Source: Streptomyces varsoviensis (GTDB lineage Bacteria; Actinomycetota; Actinomycetes; Streptomycetales; Streptomycetaceae). Taken from it: a stretch of 64,000 bases of DNA. The notes below the pieces were generated by a model that did not search any database, was not told the origin of the DNA, and saw nothing but the letters and a program-made list of their open reading frames with translations. Shown here piece after piece: positions 8,157 through 17,561 of this stretch (positions are counted from its first letter, which is position 1; each line of letters starts with the position of its first letter). The stretch spans positions 62,001 through 126,000 of the forward strand of contig NZ_JOBF01000015.1 of the NCBI RefSeq assembly GCF_000718635.1, given 5' to 3'. A program made the translations under genes and the position numbers.

Positions 8157-8558
8157 GTGGTGAACCGCGTGTACGTCTGCTCCTGCTTCGGCATCACCGA
8201 GCAGCAGGTTCGCGACCACGCGGACACCGGGGCGTGCACCCCTCGCCAGATAGCGTCGGCCTGCAAGGCGGGCACGGACTGCGGAGGCTGCGTCAAGCGC
8301 ATCCAGGCCCTGCTCGGCCGGGGCGCCTGCCCCCGCCGGCAACTGCTCGACCGGGGCGAGCCCACGGCGCTCGCGGCGCAGCCCTCGCGGATCGGGACCG
8401 ATCAACCGTCGATCACGGCCGCGCAGACGCCGACGGGAACCGATCGGACGTCGATCGGGACGGATCGGCCGTCGGTCGGGGCCGAACCGCCGTCCATCGG
8501 GACCGAGCCGCCCTCCATCGGCGTCGAGCCCCCGCCGTACCGGGCCGAAGCCGCCTGA
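8157..8558 (+). CDS. bfd: bacterioferritin-associated ferredoxin-like [2Fe-2S] protein
   Basis: A 133-residue protein whose first 65 residues are a BFD-type [2Fe-2S] domain: paired Cys in VCSCFG and CKAGTDCGGC give the C-x-C / C-x2-C arrangement. In other bacteria Bfd donates electrons to the bacterioferritin haem to release iron. The true start could be any of the GTGs at 8157, 8160 or 8169; the last gives the usual start of the domain. Unlike the usual proteins of about 60-90 residues, it carries a roughly 60-residue disordered tail of near-repeats (TDRPSVG, TEPPSIG, VEPP). It is convergent with the bacterioferritin gene 52 bp away and has a candidate iron box upstream. Confidence 0.85.
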   Translation: MVNRVYVCSCFGITEQQVRDHADTGACTPRQIASACKAGTDCGGCVKRIQALLGRGACPRRQLLDRGEPTALAAQPSRIGTDQPSITAAQTPTGTDRTSIGTDRPSVGAEPPSIGTEPPSIGVEPPPYRAEAA

Positions 8559-8610
8559 CCCTCCGGCCGCCCACGCCTCGCCACCCGCCCGCCGCCGGGG
8601 CGCCCCGCGG

Positions 8611-9090
8611 TCAACTGTCCGGCTGCTCGATGACCTGCGCGATGTACAGCGCCTCCCCGAGCTTCTCGACCAGGTCGAGCTGGGTGTCGAGGTAGTCGAT
8701 GTGGTGTTCCTCGTCCGCCAGGATCGACTCGAAGATATTGGCCGAGGTGATGTCGCCCTTGGCCCGCATGACCTCCACCCCGCGCCGCAGCCGGTCGATG
8801 GCCTCGACCTCCACCTGCCGGTCCGCCTGGAACATCTCGGTGACCGTCTGGCCGACCCGGACGTGGAAGAGCCGCTGGTAGTTGGGCAGACCCTCCAGGA
8901 ACAGAATGCGGTCGGTGAGGATCTCCGCGTGCTTCATCTCGTCGAACGACTCGGAGCGGGTGTACTTCGCGAGCTTGGTCCAGCCGAAGTTCTCCTGCAT
9001 CTTCGCGTGCAGGAAGTACTGGTTGATCGCGGTCAGCTCGGCGGTCAACTGCTCGTTGAGGAATTCGATGACCTCGGGGTCGCCCTGCAT
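8611..9090 (-). CDS. bfr: bacterioferritin
   Basis: A 159-residue bacterioferritin subunit, of which 24 normally assemble into an iron-storing shell. All ferroxidase-centre ligands are in canonical positions: E18, E51, H54, E94, E127 and H130, with the haem-axial Met52 (DEMKH). I chose the ATG at 9090 because GGAAGGAG lies nine bases upstream; the longer frame adds 15 residues with no similarity to the family. It stores iron as ferric mineral in the cytoplasm, and its mobilising ferredoxin is encoded convergently next door. Confidence 0.96.
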   Translation of the reverse strand: MQGDPEVIEFLNEQLTAELTAINQYFLHAKMQENFGWTKLAKYTRSESFDEMKHAEILTDRILFLEGLPNYQRLFHVRVGQTVTEMFQADRQVEVEAIDRLRRGVEVMRAKGDITSANIFESILADEEHHIDYLDTQLDLVEKLGEALYIAQVIEQPDS

Positions 9091-9244
9091 CGCCAAGGCT
9101 CCTTCCAAGCGGGGGGACGGGCAAGTTGCGCGCATCCTTCCACCGCCCTTACGGGCCGTCCAGTAAGTGCACGCTTAGTATGAGTTGCCCCAATAGTGGT
9201 TGTGCTGGTCATGGCCATACCCGAAGGTCTGACACCATGGACCC

Positions 9245-9868
9245 ATGGGTCAGTCGCAGAGTCGTGAGGGAGACCACCTCAAGCTGCCCCCGGGGCAGCG
9301 GCTGCAGCGCGGCTGGCCGGTGACGCACTACGGGCCCGTCCCCAAGTTCCGGCCGGACCGCTGGGAGTTCCGGGTCTTCGGCGCCACGGCCGACGGCGAC
9401 AAGCACTGCTGGACGCACGAGGAGTTCGCGGCGCTGCCGTACGACACCATCACCGCCGACCTGCACTGCGTGACGAAGTTCAGCATGCTCGGCTCCGAGT
9501 GGGGCGGCGTCCCCGCCACCGCGCTCGTCGCGCTCGCGCCGCCGGCGAGCGATGTGACCCATGTGATGGTCTGGGCCGAGTACGGCTTCAGCTCGAATCT
9601 GCGGCTGTCCGACCTCACCAGCCCGAAGACCATCTTCGCCACCCACAAGGACGGCGACCCGCTCACCGCCGAGCACGGCTTTCCGGCCCGGCTCGTGGTC
9701 CCGCACCTCTACGCGTGGAAGGGCCCCAAGTGGGTCCGCGGCATCGAGTACATGACCGCCGACCGCCGCGGCTTCTGGGAGGAGCGCGGCTACCACAACA
9801 TCGGCGACCCGTGGCGCGAGCAGCGCTACTCCTACCAGGAGGAACCGGGCGACGGCCCGGAACTCTAG
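9245..9868 (+). CDS. sulfite oxidase-like (YedY-type) molybdopterin oxidoreductase
   Basis: A 207-residue protein corresponding to the oxidoreductase molybdopterin-binding domain. Cys75 in the DLHCVTKF stretch is the expected molybdenum ligand, and further conserved features are WGGVPA, VMVWAEYGFSSNL, GFPARLVVPHLYAWKGPKWV and GYHNIGDPW. There is no twin-arginine signal and no haem or dimerisation domain, so unlike periplasmic MsrP/YedY it should be cytoplasmic. The substrate is unknown. Length and architecture match the short actinobacterial sulfite-oxidase-like family. It stands alone, with its own promoter region shared divergently with bacterioferritin. Confidence 0.88.
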   Translation: MGQSQSREGDHLKLPPGQRLQRGWPVTHYGPVPKFRPDRWEFRVFGATADGDKHCWTHEEFAALPYDTITADLHCVTKFSMLGSEWGGVPATALVALAPPASDVTHVMVWAEYGFSSNLRLSDLTSPKTIFATHKDGDPLTAEHGFPARLVVPHLYAWKGPKWVRGIEYMTADRRGFWEERGYHNIGDPWREQRYSYQEEPGDGPEL

Positions 9869-9940
9869 AAGCCGCTCGCGGGCGGTCCGGGGCAGCGGCC
9901 GACGCCCGCCCCGGCGGCAGGTCTCCTACGCCCCCGTCTC

Positions 9941-10813
9941 TTACGCCCCGGTCTCTTCCGGCCCGTCGCGCAGGGCCTTCAGCCGCGCGACGTCCGCGGC
10001 GTGGCCCTCCTTGCCGCCCGGCGTCTCGATCGTCAGCGGCACGCCCTCCGTCGCCGGGTGCGCGAACAGCTCGCGGAACGGCTCGGCCCCGATATGGCCG
10101 GAACCGATGTTCTCGTGCCGGTCCTTGTGCGCGCCCACGACGTCCTTGGAGTCGTTGGCGTGGATCAGTTTCAGCCGGCCCTCGCCCACCACCGACACCA
10201 GCTCGTCGAGCGTCTGCTTCATCCCGCCGGGCCCGGCCAGATCGTGGCCCGCCGCGAAGACATGGCAGGTGTCCAGGCAGACGCCGAGCTTCGGGTGGCG
10301 GTCCAGCGCGTCGAAGTACGGGCCGAGGTCCGCCATCCGGGAGCAGAGCGAGGCGCCCTGCCCGGCCGTCCCCTCCAGCAGCAGCCACGGGTCGTCCTCG
10401 TGGGTCAGCTCGTCCAGCAGCGGCAGCAGCCGCTCGCGGACCTGCGCCAGCGCCTCGCTCCGGGGCCGGCCGCCCGTCGCCGCGCCCGTATGGACGACGA
10501 CGCCGCGCGCGCCGATGTCCCGGCCGCGCCGCAGCGAGTGGCGCAGCGACTCGACGGAACGTTCCGCCGTCGCCTCGGTGTGGGAGCCGAAGTTGATCAG
10601 GTACGGCGCGTGGACGTACACGGGCAGGGACCGCGCGGCGCAGCCGGCCCGGAACGCCTCGTCCTGCTTCGGGTCGCCCGCCGGCGTCGCCCAGCCGCGC
10701 GGGTTGGCGACGAAGACCTGCACGGCCTCCGCGCCCATCTCCGCCGCGTACGGCAGGCCGGTCTTCGCGAGTCCGCCGGCCACGGGGATGTGGCCGCCTA
10801 CGGGGTTGCGCAT
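9941..10813 (-). CDS. nfo: endonuclease IV (apurinic/apyrimidinic endonuclease)
   Basis: A 290-residue TIM-barrel enzyme of the Nfo family, cleaving DNA 5' to abasic sites during base-excision repair. Metal-binding signatures visible in order are VHAPYLINFGS, VVVHTG, LLLEGTAGQG, GVCLDTCHVFAAGHDL, HANDSKD, HENIGSGHIG and LTIETPGG. The ATG at 10813 lies six bases downstream of the stop of the PASTA kinase gene on the same strand, so the two form an operon. The last residues (GPEETGA) are a short non-conserved tail. Confidence 0.93.
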   Translation of the reverse strand: MRNPVGGHIPVAGGLAKTGLPYAAEMGAEAVQVFVANPRGWATPAGDPKQDEAFRAGCAARSLPVYVHAPYLINFGSHTEATAERSVESLRHSLRRGRDIGARGVVVHTGAATGGRPRSEALAQVRERLLPLLDELTHEDDPWLLLEGTAGQGASLCSRMADLGPYFDALDRHPKLGVCLDTCHVFAAGHDLAGPGGMKQTLDELVSVVGEGRLKLIHANDSKDVVGAHKDRHENIGSGHIGAEPFRELFAHPATEGVPLTIETPGGKEGHAADVARLKALRDGPEETGA

Positions 10814-10818
10814 GAGTC

Positions 10819-12753
10819 TCAGAGTCCCTTGAGCGTAATCGTGATCTTGCTGCCCTTGGGGGCCTCGTCGCCGCCGTGGACCGACTGCTTGTCCACGGTG
10901 TCCTTCGGGAAGAAGAACGGCTTCTTCACCTCGACCTCGAACCCGAGGTCGGACAGCTTCTTCTTGGCGTCGTCCACCTTGTCGCCCGTGACGTCCGGGA
11001 CCTCGACCATCTCCTGGCCCTTGGAGACCGTGAGCGTGATGGTGTCGCCCTTCGCCGCCGGAGCGTCCTTGGCCGGGGACTGCCGGGCGACATCGCCCTT
11101 GTCCTCCTCGGAGAAGACCCGCTCGTCGGCGATCTTCACCTTGAAGCCCTTCTCGGTCAGCTCCTTGGCGGCGTCCTCGACCGAGTCGCCCGTCACCTCG
11201 GGGACGTCGAGCTTCTTGCCCTTGCTGACGGTGAGCGCCACGGCCGAGTCCGGCCTGCGCTCGCTGCCGGGCCCCGGTTCGGTGGTGAGCACCGAGCCCT
11301 GGGCCGTCTCGTCGCTGAACTCCTGGCGGACCGTGCCGACCGTCAGACCGGCGTCCTTGATCTGCTTCTTGGCCTGGTCGAGCGGGATGCCCGCGACATT
11401 GGGCACCTTGGTGTGCTCCGGGCCCCGCGAGACGGTCAGGGTCACCGTGCCGTTGCCGCGGACGCGGCCGCCCGGCTTGGGGTCGGTGCCGATGACATGG
11501 CCGCGCTCCACCACGTCGCTGAAGTCCTGCCGCGCCTTCGTCTTGAGCCCGGCCTCCGCCAGCTTGTGCTCCGCCTGCGCCCGGGTGAGGTCGAGGACGG
11601 CCGGCACCGTGGAGAACTGGCCGGAATTGATGTACCAGACGCCCGTGCCCACCAGGATCACCAGCACCGCTCCGAGCAGCGCCAGCACCGGGCGGCGCGG
11701 CCCGCGACGGCCGGCCGCCGCCGCTTCCGGGGGGCCGGCGGGCGGGGCGGGCGGCCGCTCCAGCCGGGTCGTACGGGCGTACGAGGCGTCGTCCGCGGCC
11801 CGCGCCGCCCGCGCCTCGATGGAGCGCGGCAGGACGCTCGTACGGTCCTCGGAACCGTCGTGCGCCACCGTCTGCGCCCGCGGCGGCATCGCGTCCAGCT
11901 CCGCGTCGCTCATCGCGGCCCGCGCCGCCCGCGCCAGGCCGAGCAGCGCCACCGCGTCGGCGGGGCGCGCCTCGGGGTCGCGGGCGGTCGCGGCGGCCAC
12001 CAGGTCGTCCAGCACGGCGGGCAGCCCCGGCACCGTCTCGGACGGCGGCGGGATGTCGTCGTGGAGGTGCTGGTAGAGGACCTGCGCCGGGGTGCCGCCG
12101 GTGTGCGGCTTGGCGCCGGTCAGCATCTCGTAGAGCACCACGCCGCACGCGTACACGTCGGCCGGGGTGTCCGCGGTGCCGTGCTCGATCTGCTCGGGGG
12201 CGAGGTACGACACCGTGCCGAGCACGGACCCCGTGGAGGCGGTGGTGTTGTTGTCCACGGCCCGTACGAGCCCGAAGTCGGCGACCTTGACCCGGCCGTC
12301 GTCGCCGATCAGCACGTTCTCGGGCTTCATGTCGCGGTGCACGAAGGCCGCCCGGTGGGCGGCGCCCAGCGCGGCGAGGATCGGCTCCAGGATGTCGAGC
12401 GCGGCGCGCGGCTGGAGCGCGCCGCGCTCGCGCAGCACGTCGCGCAGCGTGCACCCGGCCACGTACTCCATCGCGAGATAGACGTACGTGCCGTCGGTGC
12501 CCTGGTCGAAGACGCCCACCACATTGGGGTGCGCGAGCCTCGCCACCGACTTCGCCTCCCGGATGAACCGGTCCACGAAGGCGCCGTCCGCGGCGAGCGC
12601 CGGATGCATCACCTTGAGCGCGAGCACGCGGTCGAGCCGCGTGTCGACGGCCCGGTAGACCGTGGCCATGCCACCGACGGCGATCCGCGCCTCGACTCGG
12701 TAGCGGCCGTCGAGCAACTGCCCGACGAGGGGGTCCTGAAGGGTCGTATCCAC
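10819..12753 (-). CDS. PASTA-domain serine/threonine protein kinase
   Basis: A 644-residue membrane kinase of the PknB/PknL class. Residues about 17-285 form the kinase domain with the Gly-rich loop (IAVGGMATVY), Lys47, the catalytic loop HRDMKPEN (D141) and DFG at 159-161. A Pro/Ala-rich juxtamembrane linker and one transmembrane helix (RRPVLALLGAVLVILVGT) follow. The extracellular part contains four PASTA repeats, which in related kinases sense peptidoglycan fragments or lipid II. It starts with GTG. Its gene neighbourhood (class II DAHP synthase, Rv2175c-like protein and the dcw cluster downstream) parallels that of M. tuberculosis PknL, a useful hint to role, but PknL's own domain content differs. 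Substrates are not visible here. Confidence 0.93.
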   Translation of the reverse strand: MDTTLQDPLVGQLLDGRYRVEARIAVGGMATVYRAVDTRLDRVLALKVMHPALAADGAFVDRFIREAKSVARLAHPNVVGVFDQGTDGTYVYLAMEYVAGCTLRDVLRERGALQPRAALDILEPILAALGAAHRAAFVHRDMKPENVLIGDDGRVKVADFGLVRAVDNNTTASTGSVLGTVSYLAPEQIEHGTADTPADVYACGVVLYEMLTGAKPHTGGTPAQVLYQHLHDDIPPPSETVPGLPAVLDDLVAAATARDPEARPADAVALLGLARAARAAMSDAELDAMPPRAQTVAHDGSEDRTSVLPRSIEARAARAADDASYARTTRLERPPAPPAGPPEAAAAGRRGPRRPVLALLGAVLVILVGTGVWYINSGQFSTVPAVLDLTRAQAEHKLAEAGLKTKARQDFSDVVERGHVIGTDPKPGGRVRGNGTVTLTVSRGPEHTKVPNVAGIPLDQAKKQIKDAGLTVGTVRQEFSDETAQGSVLTTEPGPGSERRPDSAVALTVSKGKKLDVPEVTGDSVEDAAKELTEKGFKVKIADERVFSEEDKGDVARQSPAKDAPAAKGDTITLTVSKGQEMVEVPDVTGDKVDDAKKKLSDLGFEVEVKKPFFFPKDTVDKQSVHGGDEAPKGSKITITLKGL

Positions 12754-12837
12754 GACAGACGAGTCTACGAGCAGTCACCGACACCGCCGGTGCCGCGCGC
12801 CCGCCGCCGCCCGTACTGAAGCCGAACGGTGACAGCG

Positions 12838-13003
12838 ACCGGCGCGTACGGGCGGGTGCGGGGCGATGCGCGCGGGCGCGTACGGGTGGGCCGGGGCGAT
12901 TGCGCGGGCGCGTACGGGCGACGCGATGCGGCTTCGCGGCTGTGGTGCGTACGGGCGCGGGCGCGCGGCTGTTGTGCGGTGTACGGGCGGGGCGGCGCCT
13001 GCC
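12838..13003. repeat. degenerate tandem array with CGTACGGG core
   Basis: Five CGTACGGG-type cores (12845, 12879, 12911, 12948 and, as TGTACGGG, about 12980) lie 32-37 bp apart in an otherwise GC-only background of GCGGGCG and GGGCGATGCG fragments. The spacing looks like a decayed tandem repeat of about 34 bp. It fills most of the 266-bp gap between the divergent kinase promoter and the end of thiG; no gene is visible. Confidence 0.6.
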
Positions 13004-13019
13004 GGAAGGGCCGGGCCGG

Positions 13020-14082
<1,063 letters not shown>

Positions 14083-14098
14083 ACGGGCTGCTCCTGGT

Positions 14099-15328
14099 TC
14101 ATGCGGGCTGCTCCTGGTGGGCTGCGCGGGCCGGGAAACGCTGCGGGGAGAAGGGCCGGGCCGCCTCCGGGAGCGCCTCGCCGGCCAGCACCCGGCCCAT
14201 CACGTCCCCGGTGAACGGGGTCAGCAGGACGCCGTTGCGATGGTGGCCGGTGGCCGCGAGGAGGCCGGGCAGGGCGGTCGGCCCGAGCAGCGGCGCATTG
14301 TCGGGGGAGCCGGGGCGCAGCCCGGCGCGGGTCTCGACGAGCGGCAGCTCCGTGATGCCGGGCACCAGCTCGTGCGCGTCGCGCAGCAGCTCGTACACGC
14401 CGCCCGCGGTGACGGTGGTGTCCCAGCCCAGCTCCTCGGTGGTCGCGCCCAGGACCAGCTCGCCGTTCTCGCGCGGCACCAGGTAGACGGGGCCGCCGCG
14501 CACCACGGCCCGTACGGTCCGGGAGAGGAACGGCGCGTACGGGCCGGGCACGCGCAGCCGCAGGACCTGGCCCTTGACCGGGCGGACCGGGGGCACCACG
14601 TGCGGGGGGACGCCCGCGAGGCGCGCGCTGTGGCTGCCCGCCGCGAGCACGGTCCGGTCCGCGCGGACGCGGGAGCCATCGGCCAGCTCGGCGCCGGTCG
14701 CCCGGTCCGCCTCCACCAGGAGGCGCCGCGCCTCGGCCCGGTGGAAGACGACGCCGGCGCGCTCGCAGGCCGTCAGCAGGGCGCGGGCGAGGCGCCTCGG
14801 GTCGGCCTGGTGGTCGCCGTCGACCCGCACGCCGCCGCGTACGCCCGGCGCGAGCATCGGCTCCAGGCGGCGGCACTCGCGCCCCGACAGCCACTGCGAG
14901 TCGAGGCCGGAGCGCTGCTGCAACTCGTGCAGTTCCCGCAGGTGGGCGCGGTCGTCGGCGTCGAGGGCGACGGCGAGCGTGCCGCAGGCGCGATAGCCGA
15001 TCTCCTGGCCGCTCGCCTCCGCCAGCTCCGCCGCGAACGCCGGATAGCGGCGCGCCGAGGCCAGGTTGATGGCGAGCAGATCCTGCTCGCCGTAGTGCAG
15101 TTCGGTGACGGCGGCCAGCATCCCGGCCGCGACCTGGGCGGCGCCCCCGCCGGGCGCGGGGTCCGCGACGGCGGTGCGCAGTCCGAGCTGGGCCGACCGC
15201 CAAGCGGTGACCAGCCCGATGATGCCGCCGCCGATGACGAGAACGTCGACGGTACGGACGGTACGGCCCGTCCCCGAGACCTCGCCGATCTCGGAGACCT
15301 CTGGCGGCTGCGAAGAAGACGCGTGCAT
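14099..15328 (-). CDS. thiO: glycine oxidase ThiO
   Basis: A 409-residue FAD-dependent oxidase converting glycine to the imine (dehydroglycine) used by ThiG. An N-terminal dinucleotide-binding motif VIGGGIIGLVTAW lies near residue 30. Later blocks include the GLDSQWLSGRECRRLEP region, VKGQVLRLRVPG, VYLVPRENGELVLGAT and the C-terminal FAD block TGHHRNGVLLTPFTGD. I chose the ATG at 15328 because GGGAGGGG lies about eight bases upstream, inside the riboswitch expression platform; the longer frame would start within the aptamer. It is the first gene of the thiO-thiS-thiG operon. Confidence 0.95.
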   Translation of the reverse strand: MHASSSQPPEVSEIGEVSGTGRTVRTVDVLVIGGGIIGLVTAWRSAQLGLRTAVADPAPGGGAAQVAAGMLAAVTELHYGEQDLLAINLASARRYPAFAAELAEASGQEIGYRACGTLAVALDADDRAHLRELHELQQRSGLDSQWLSGRECRRLEPMLAPGVRGGVRVDGDHQADPRRLARALLTACERAGVVFHRAEARRLLVEADRATGAELADGSRVRADRTVLAAGSHSARLAGVPPHVVPPVRPVKGQVLRLRVPGPYAPFLSRTVRAVVRGGPVYLVPRENGELVLGATTEELGWDTTVTAGGVYELLRDAHELVPGITELPLVETRAGLRPGSPDNAPLLGPTALPGLLAATGHHRNGVLLTPFTGDVMGRVLAGEALPEAARPFSPQRFPARAAHQEQPA

Positions 15329-15337
15329 GCGTCCAGC

Positions 15338-15436
15338 CCCTCCCTTCGCCGGCATGACCCGGATCAGGTTCGTACGGTCGGAGGCCGCCCAGCCTCCCTC
15401 TCAGCCCGGTCCGCCCGGGCTCCCGCGAGTGCTCTA
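15338..15436 (-). promoter_or_regulatory. TPP riboswitch (THI element)
   Basis: Read on the minus strand, the aptamer's conserved parts are present in order: GGGCTGAGAGGGAGG, a short variable arm, and GAACCTGATCCGGGTCATGC followed by CGGCGAAGGGAGG. The GGGAGG at the 3' end is the ribosome-binding site of the glycine oxidase gene, so control is probably by sequestering translation initiation when thiamin pyrophosphate is bound. The basal helix is formed by the GAGCACTCGCGGGAGCC-proximal region and the sequence near the AGGGA. Confidence 0.93.
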
Positions 15437-15611
15437 CGCCCGCCACCCTAGTACGCGCCCCGAATCGGCCGGAAGCCGGCCGGACGAGAGTGTCGGATAC
15501 GGGCCAGGGAGCCGCCCGGGGCGCAACCGGGCCGCCCCGGGCCCCGGTTGTGGTGGAGATCTCGCTGCGCGACGCTCCGGCTCGGCGCGTTCGCAGCCAT
15601 ACAGTGAGCGG

Positions 15612-16841
15612 GTGAGCGATCAGACGAATACCACCAGTGACCAGCGTCGTGTCGTGATCGTCGGCGCGGGGGTGGCCGGGGTGCAGACCGCCGTAGCCCT
15701 ACGCGAACAGGGCTGGACCGGCGCGATCACACTGCTCGGCGCGGAGCCCCATCAGCCCTACGACCGACCGCCGCTCTCCAAGGCCGTGCTGCTCGGCAAG
15801 TCCGAGGGCTCCGCCTTCGAGGTGGACTTCGACTCCCTCGGCATCGACCTGCGCCTCGGCCGCGAGGTCACCGGGCTGCGGCCCGAGGAGCGCGTCCTGG
15901 ACACCGCCGACGGCCCCGAGCCCTACGACCGGCTCGTCATCGCCACCGGCGCCGAGCCCGTCGTGCTGCCCGGCACCGAGGGCATCCCCGGCGTCCACCT
16001 GCTGCGCACCCTCGACGACGCGACGCGGCTGCGCCCCGTCCTCGCCGACCAGCACGATGTCGTGGTGGTCGGGGCGGGCTGGATCGGCGCGGAGTTCGCG
16101 ACCGCCGCCCGCGAGGCGGGGTGCAAGGTGACCGTCGTGGAGGCCGCCGACCGGCCGCTCGCGGGCGCCCTCCCGGCCGAGGTCGCCGCCCACATGGTCG
16201 GCTGGTACGCCGACTGCGGCGCCGAACTGCTCACCGGCGCCCGGGTCGTCTCCCTCTCCGAGGGCGCCGTGCTGCTGGACGACGGCACCCGGCTGACGGC
16301 CGGCGCGGTGGTCGTCGGGATCGGCGCGCGCCCCTCGACCGACTGGCTGGCCGGAACCGGCATCGAGCTGGCCGCGGACCGGTCCGTGGTCACCGACGAG
16401 CGGCTGCGCACCAGCCTCCCGGACATCTACGCGGTCGGCGACTGCGCCTCCTTCCCGTCCGCCCGCTACGCCGAGCGGCTGCTCGTCCACCACTGGGACA
16501 ACGCGCTCCAGGGGCCGCGCACCGTCGCCGCCAACATCGTGCGCGGCGAGGCGGAGGGGCCGCTGTACGACCCGGTGCCCTACTTCTGGTCCGAGCAGTT
16601 CGGCCGGTTCGTGCAGTACGCGGGGCACCACGCCGCCGCCGACGAACTCCTGTGGCGCGGCGATCCCGCCACCGCCGCCTGGTCGGTGTGCTGGCTGCGC
16701 CAGGGCGTCCTGGTCGCGCTCCTCGCCGTGGGCCGCCCCCGGGACCTCGCCCAGGGCCGCAAGCTCATCGAACGGGGCGCCCGGCTGGACCAGCGGCAGG
16801 CCGCGGACCCGTCGGTGCCGCTGAAGTCCGCGACCGTCTGA
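15612..16841 (+). CDS. ferredoxin-reductase-like FAD/NAD(P) oxidoreductase
   Basis: A 409-residue flavoprotein of the pyridine nucleotide-disulfide oxidoreductase fold with a reductase C-terminal domain. Two Rossmann motifs are visible: FAD (VVIVGAGVAGVQTA, residues about 15-28) and NAD(P)H (VVVVGAGWIGAEFA, about 150). A second FAD contact is in DIYAVGDCASFP. The C-terminal 80 residues match the ferredoxin-reductase Reductase_C domain rather than a CoA-disulfide domain. It probably passes electrons from NAD(P)H to a ferredoxin serving a cytochrome P450 or dioxygenase, but none is nearby. The GTG at 15612 has no clear ribosome-binding site, so a leaderless transcript is possible. Confidence 0.85.
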   Translation: MSDQTNTTSDQRRVVIVGAGVAGVQTAVALREQGWTGAITLLGAEPHQPYDRPPLSKAVLLGKSEGSAFEVDFDSLGIDLRLGREVTGLRPEERVLDTADGPEPYDRLVIATGAEPVVLPGTEGIPGVHLLRTLDDATRLRPVLADQHDVVVVGAGWIGAEFATAAREAGCKVTVVEAADRPLAGALPAEVAAHMVGWYADCGAELLTGARVVSLSEGAVLLDDGTRLTAGAVVVGIGARPSTDWLAGTGIELAADRSVVTDERLRTSLPDIYAVGDCASFPSARYAERLLVHHWDNALQGPRTVAANIVRGEAEGPLYDPVPYFWSEQFGRFVQYAGHHAAADELLWRGDPATAAWSVCWLRQGVLVALLAVGRPRDLAQGRKLIERGARLDQRQAADPSVPLKSATV

Positions 16842-16944
16842 GGCTGCCCGAGGCCGGGTGGGGCGGGCCGGGCGCGACACGGGCGCCGCGCGTCCGACGG
16901 CCTCCCGGCTACCGACTGTCAGTCCTAGATGGCAGGCTTGTCCC

Positions 16945-17310
16945 GTGACCGAGATTGACGCAAAGATCGATGCTCTCGTCCCCGCCTGGCTCAACCTGCC
17001 CGACATCGCCGAACGGCTCGGCGTCGAGGTGACGCGCGTCCGGCAGCTCGTCAAGGAGGGCCAGGTGATCGCGGTGCGCCGTGGCGAGAACAGGGCGCTC
17101 CAGGTGCCCGCCGATTTCATCGGCGACGCCAAGGTCGTCAAGGGCCTGGCCGGCACCCTGACGCTCCTGCGGGACGACGGCTTCAGCGACGTGGAGATGC
17201 TGGAGTGGCTCTTCACCCCCGACCCGACCCTGCCGGGGACCCCGGCGCAGGCCCTGCGTGAGAATCGCGGCACGGAGGTGAAGCGCCGGGCTCAGGCGCT
17301 CGCCGTCTGA
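16945..17310 (+). CDS. Rv2175c-family DNA-binding protein
   Basis: A 121-residue protein with an N-terminal winged-helix/HTH segment ([36 protein letters not shown]) and a C-terminal helical half ([31 protein letters not shown]). The family includes M. tuberculosis Rv2175c, a DNA-binding substrate of kinase PknL. The GTG at 16945 is the first start compatible with the family N-terminus. Here a PASTA kinase gene lies about 4 kb away, separated by the thiamin operon, so the kinase-substrate link may be retained. DNA targets are unknown. A hairpin follows the gene. Confidence 0.88.
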   Translation: MTEIDAKIDALVPAWLNLPDIAERLGVEVTRVRQLVKEGQVIAVRRGENRALQVPADFIGDAKVVKGLAGTLTLLRDDGFSDVEMLEWLFTPDPTLPGTPAQALRENRGTEVKRRAQALAV

Positions 17311-17341
17311 CCCCGCCGGCCCGTCCGGGCCGCCGGCTGAT

Positions 17342-17358
17342 CCGCCGCCTTTCGGCGG
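17342..17358 (+). terminator. short terminator-like hairpin
   Basis: A perfect 6-bp stem CCGCCG, loop CCTTT, and CGGCGG lies 32 bp after the Rv2175c-like gene, preceded by a second GC-rich imperfect hairpin at 17315-17338. It is probably the end of that transcript. Confidence 0.45.
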
Positions 17359-17370
17359 TCCCCCTGAGCC

Positions 17371-17454
17371 CGTATCAGCCTGTGGCAGTTCCCTCAGGCC
17401 GTACGGGCTCGCGGGGCCGTACGGACTGCATGGGCCGTACGGGGCGTATCAGCC
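17371..17454. repeat. GGCCGTACGG triplet flanked by direct repeats
   Basis: Three GGCCGTACGG copies start at 17398, 17415 and 17433, a period of 17-18 bp. They are bracketed by two exact copies of CGTATCAGCC at 17371 and 17445. The element lies in the gap upstream of thiE and belongs to the GTACGG-rich family seen in other gaps of the window. Confidence 0.6.
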
Positions 17455-17561
17455 GGGAATGTCCGCAGCCGCACAGCAATCACCTATCCAACCGCTCGGT
17501 GTACGGGCCGGGGCCGCGTGCCACGGTCCGTACACCGCCGACCCGGGGGGAAACTCGCCGC

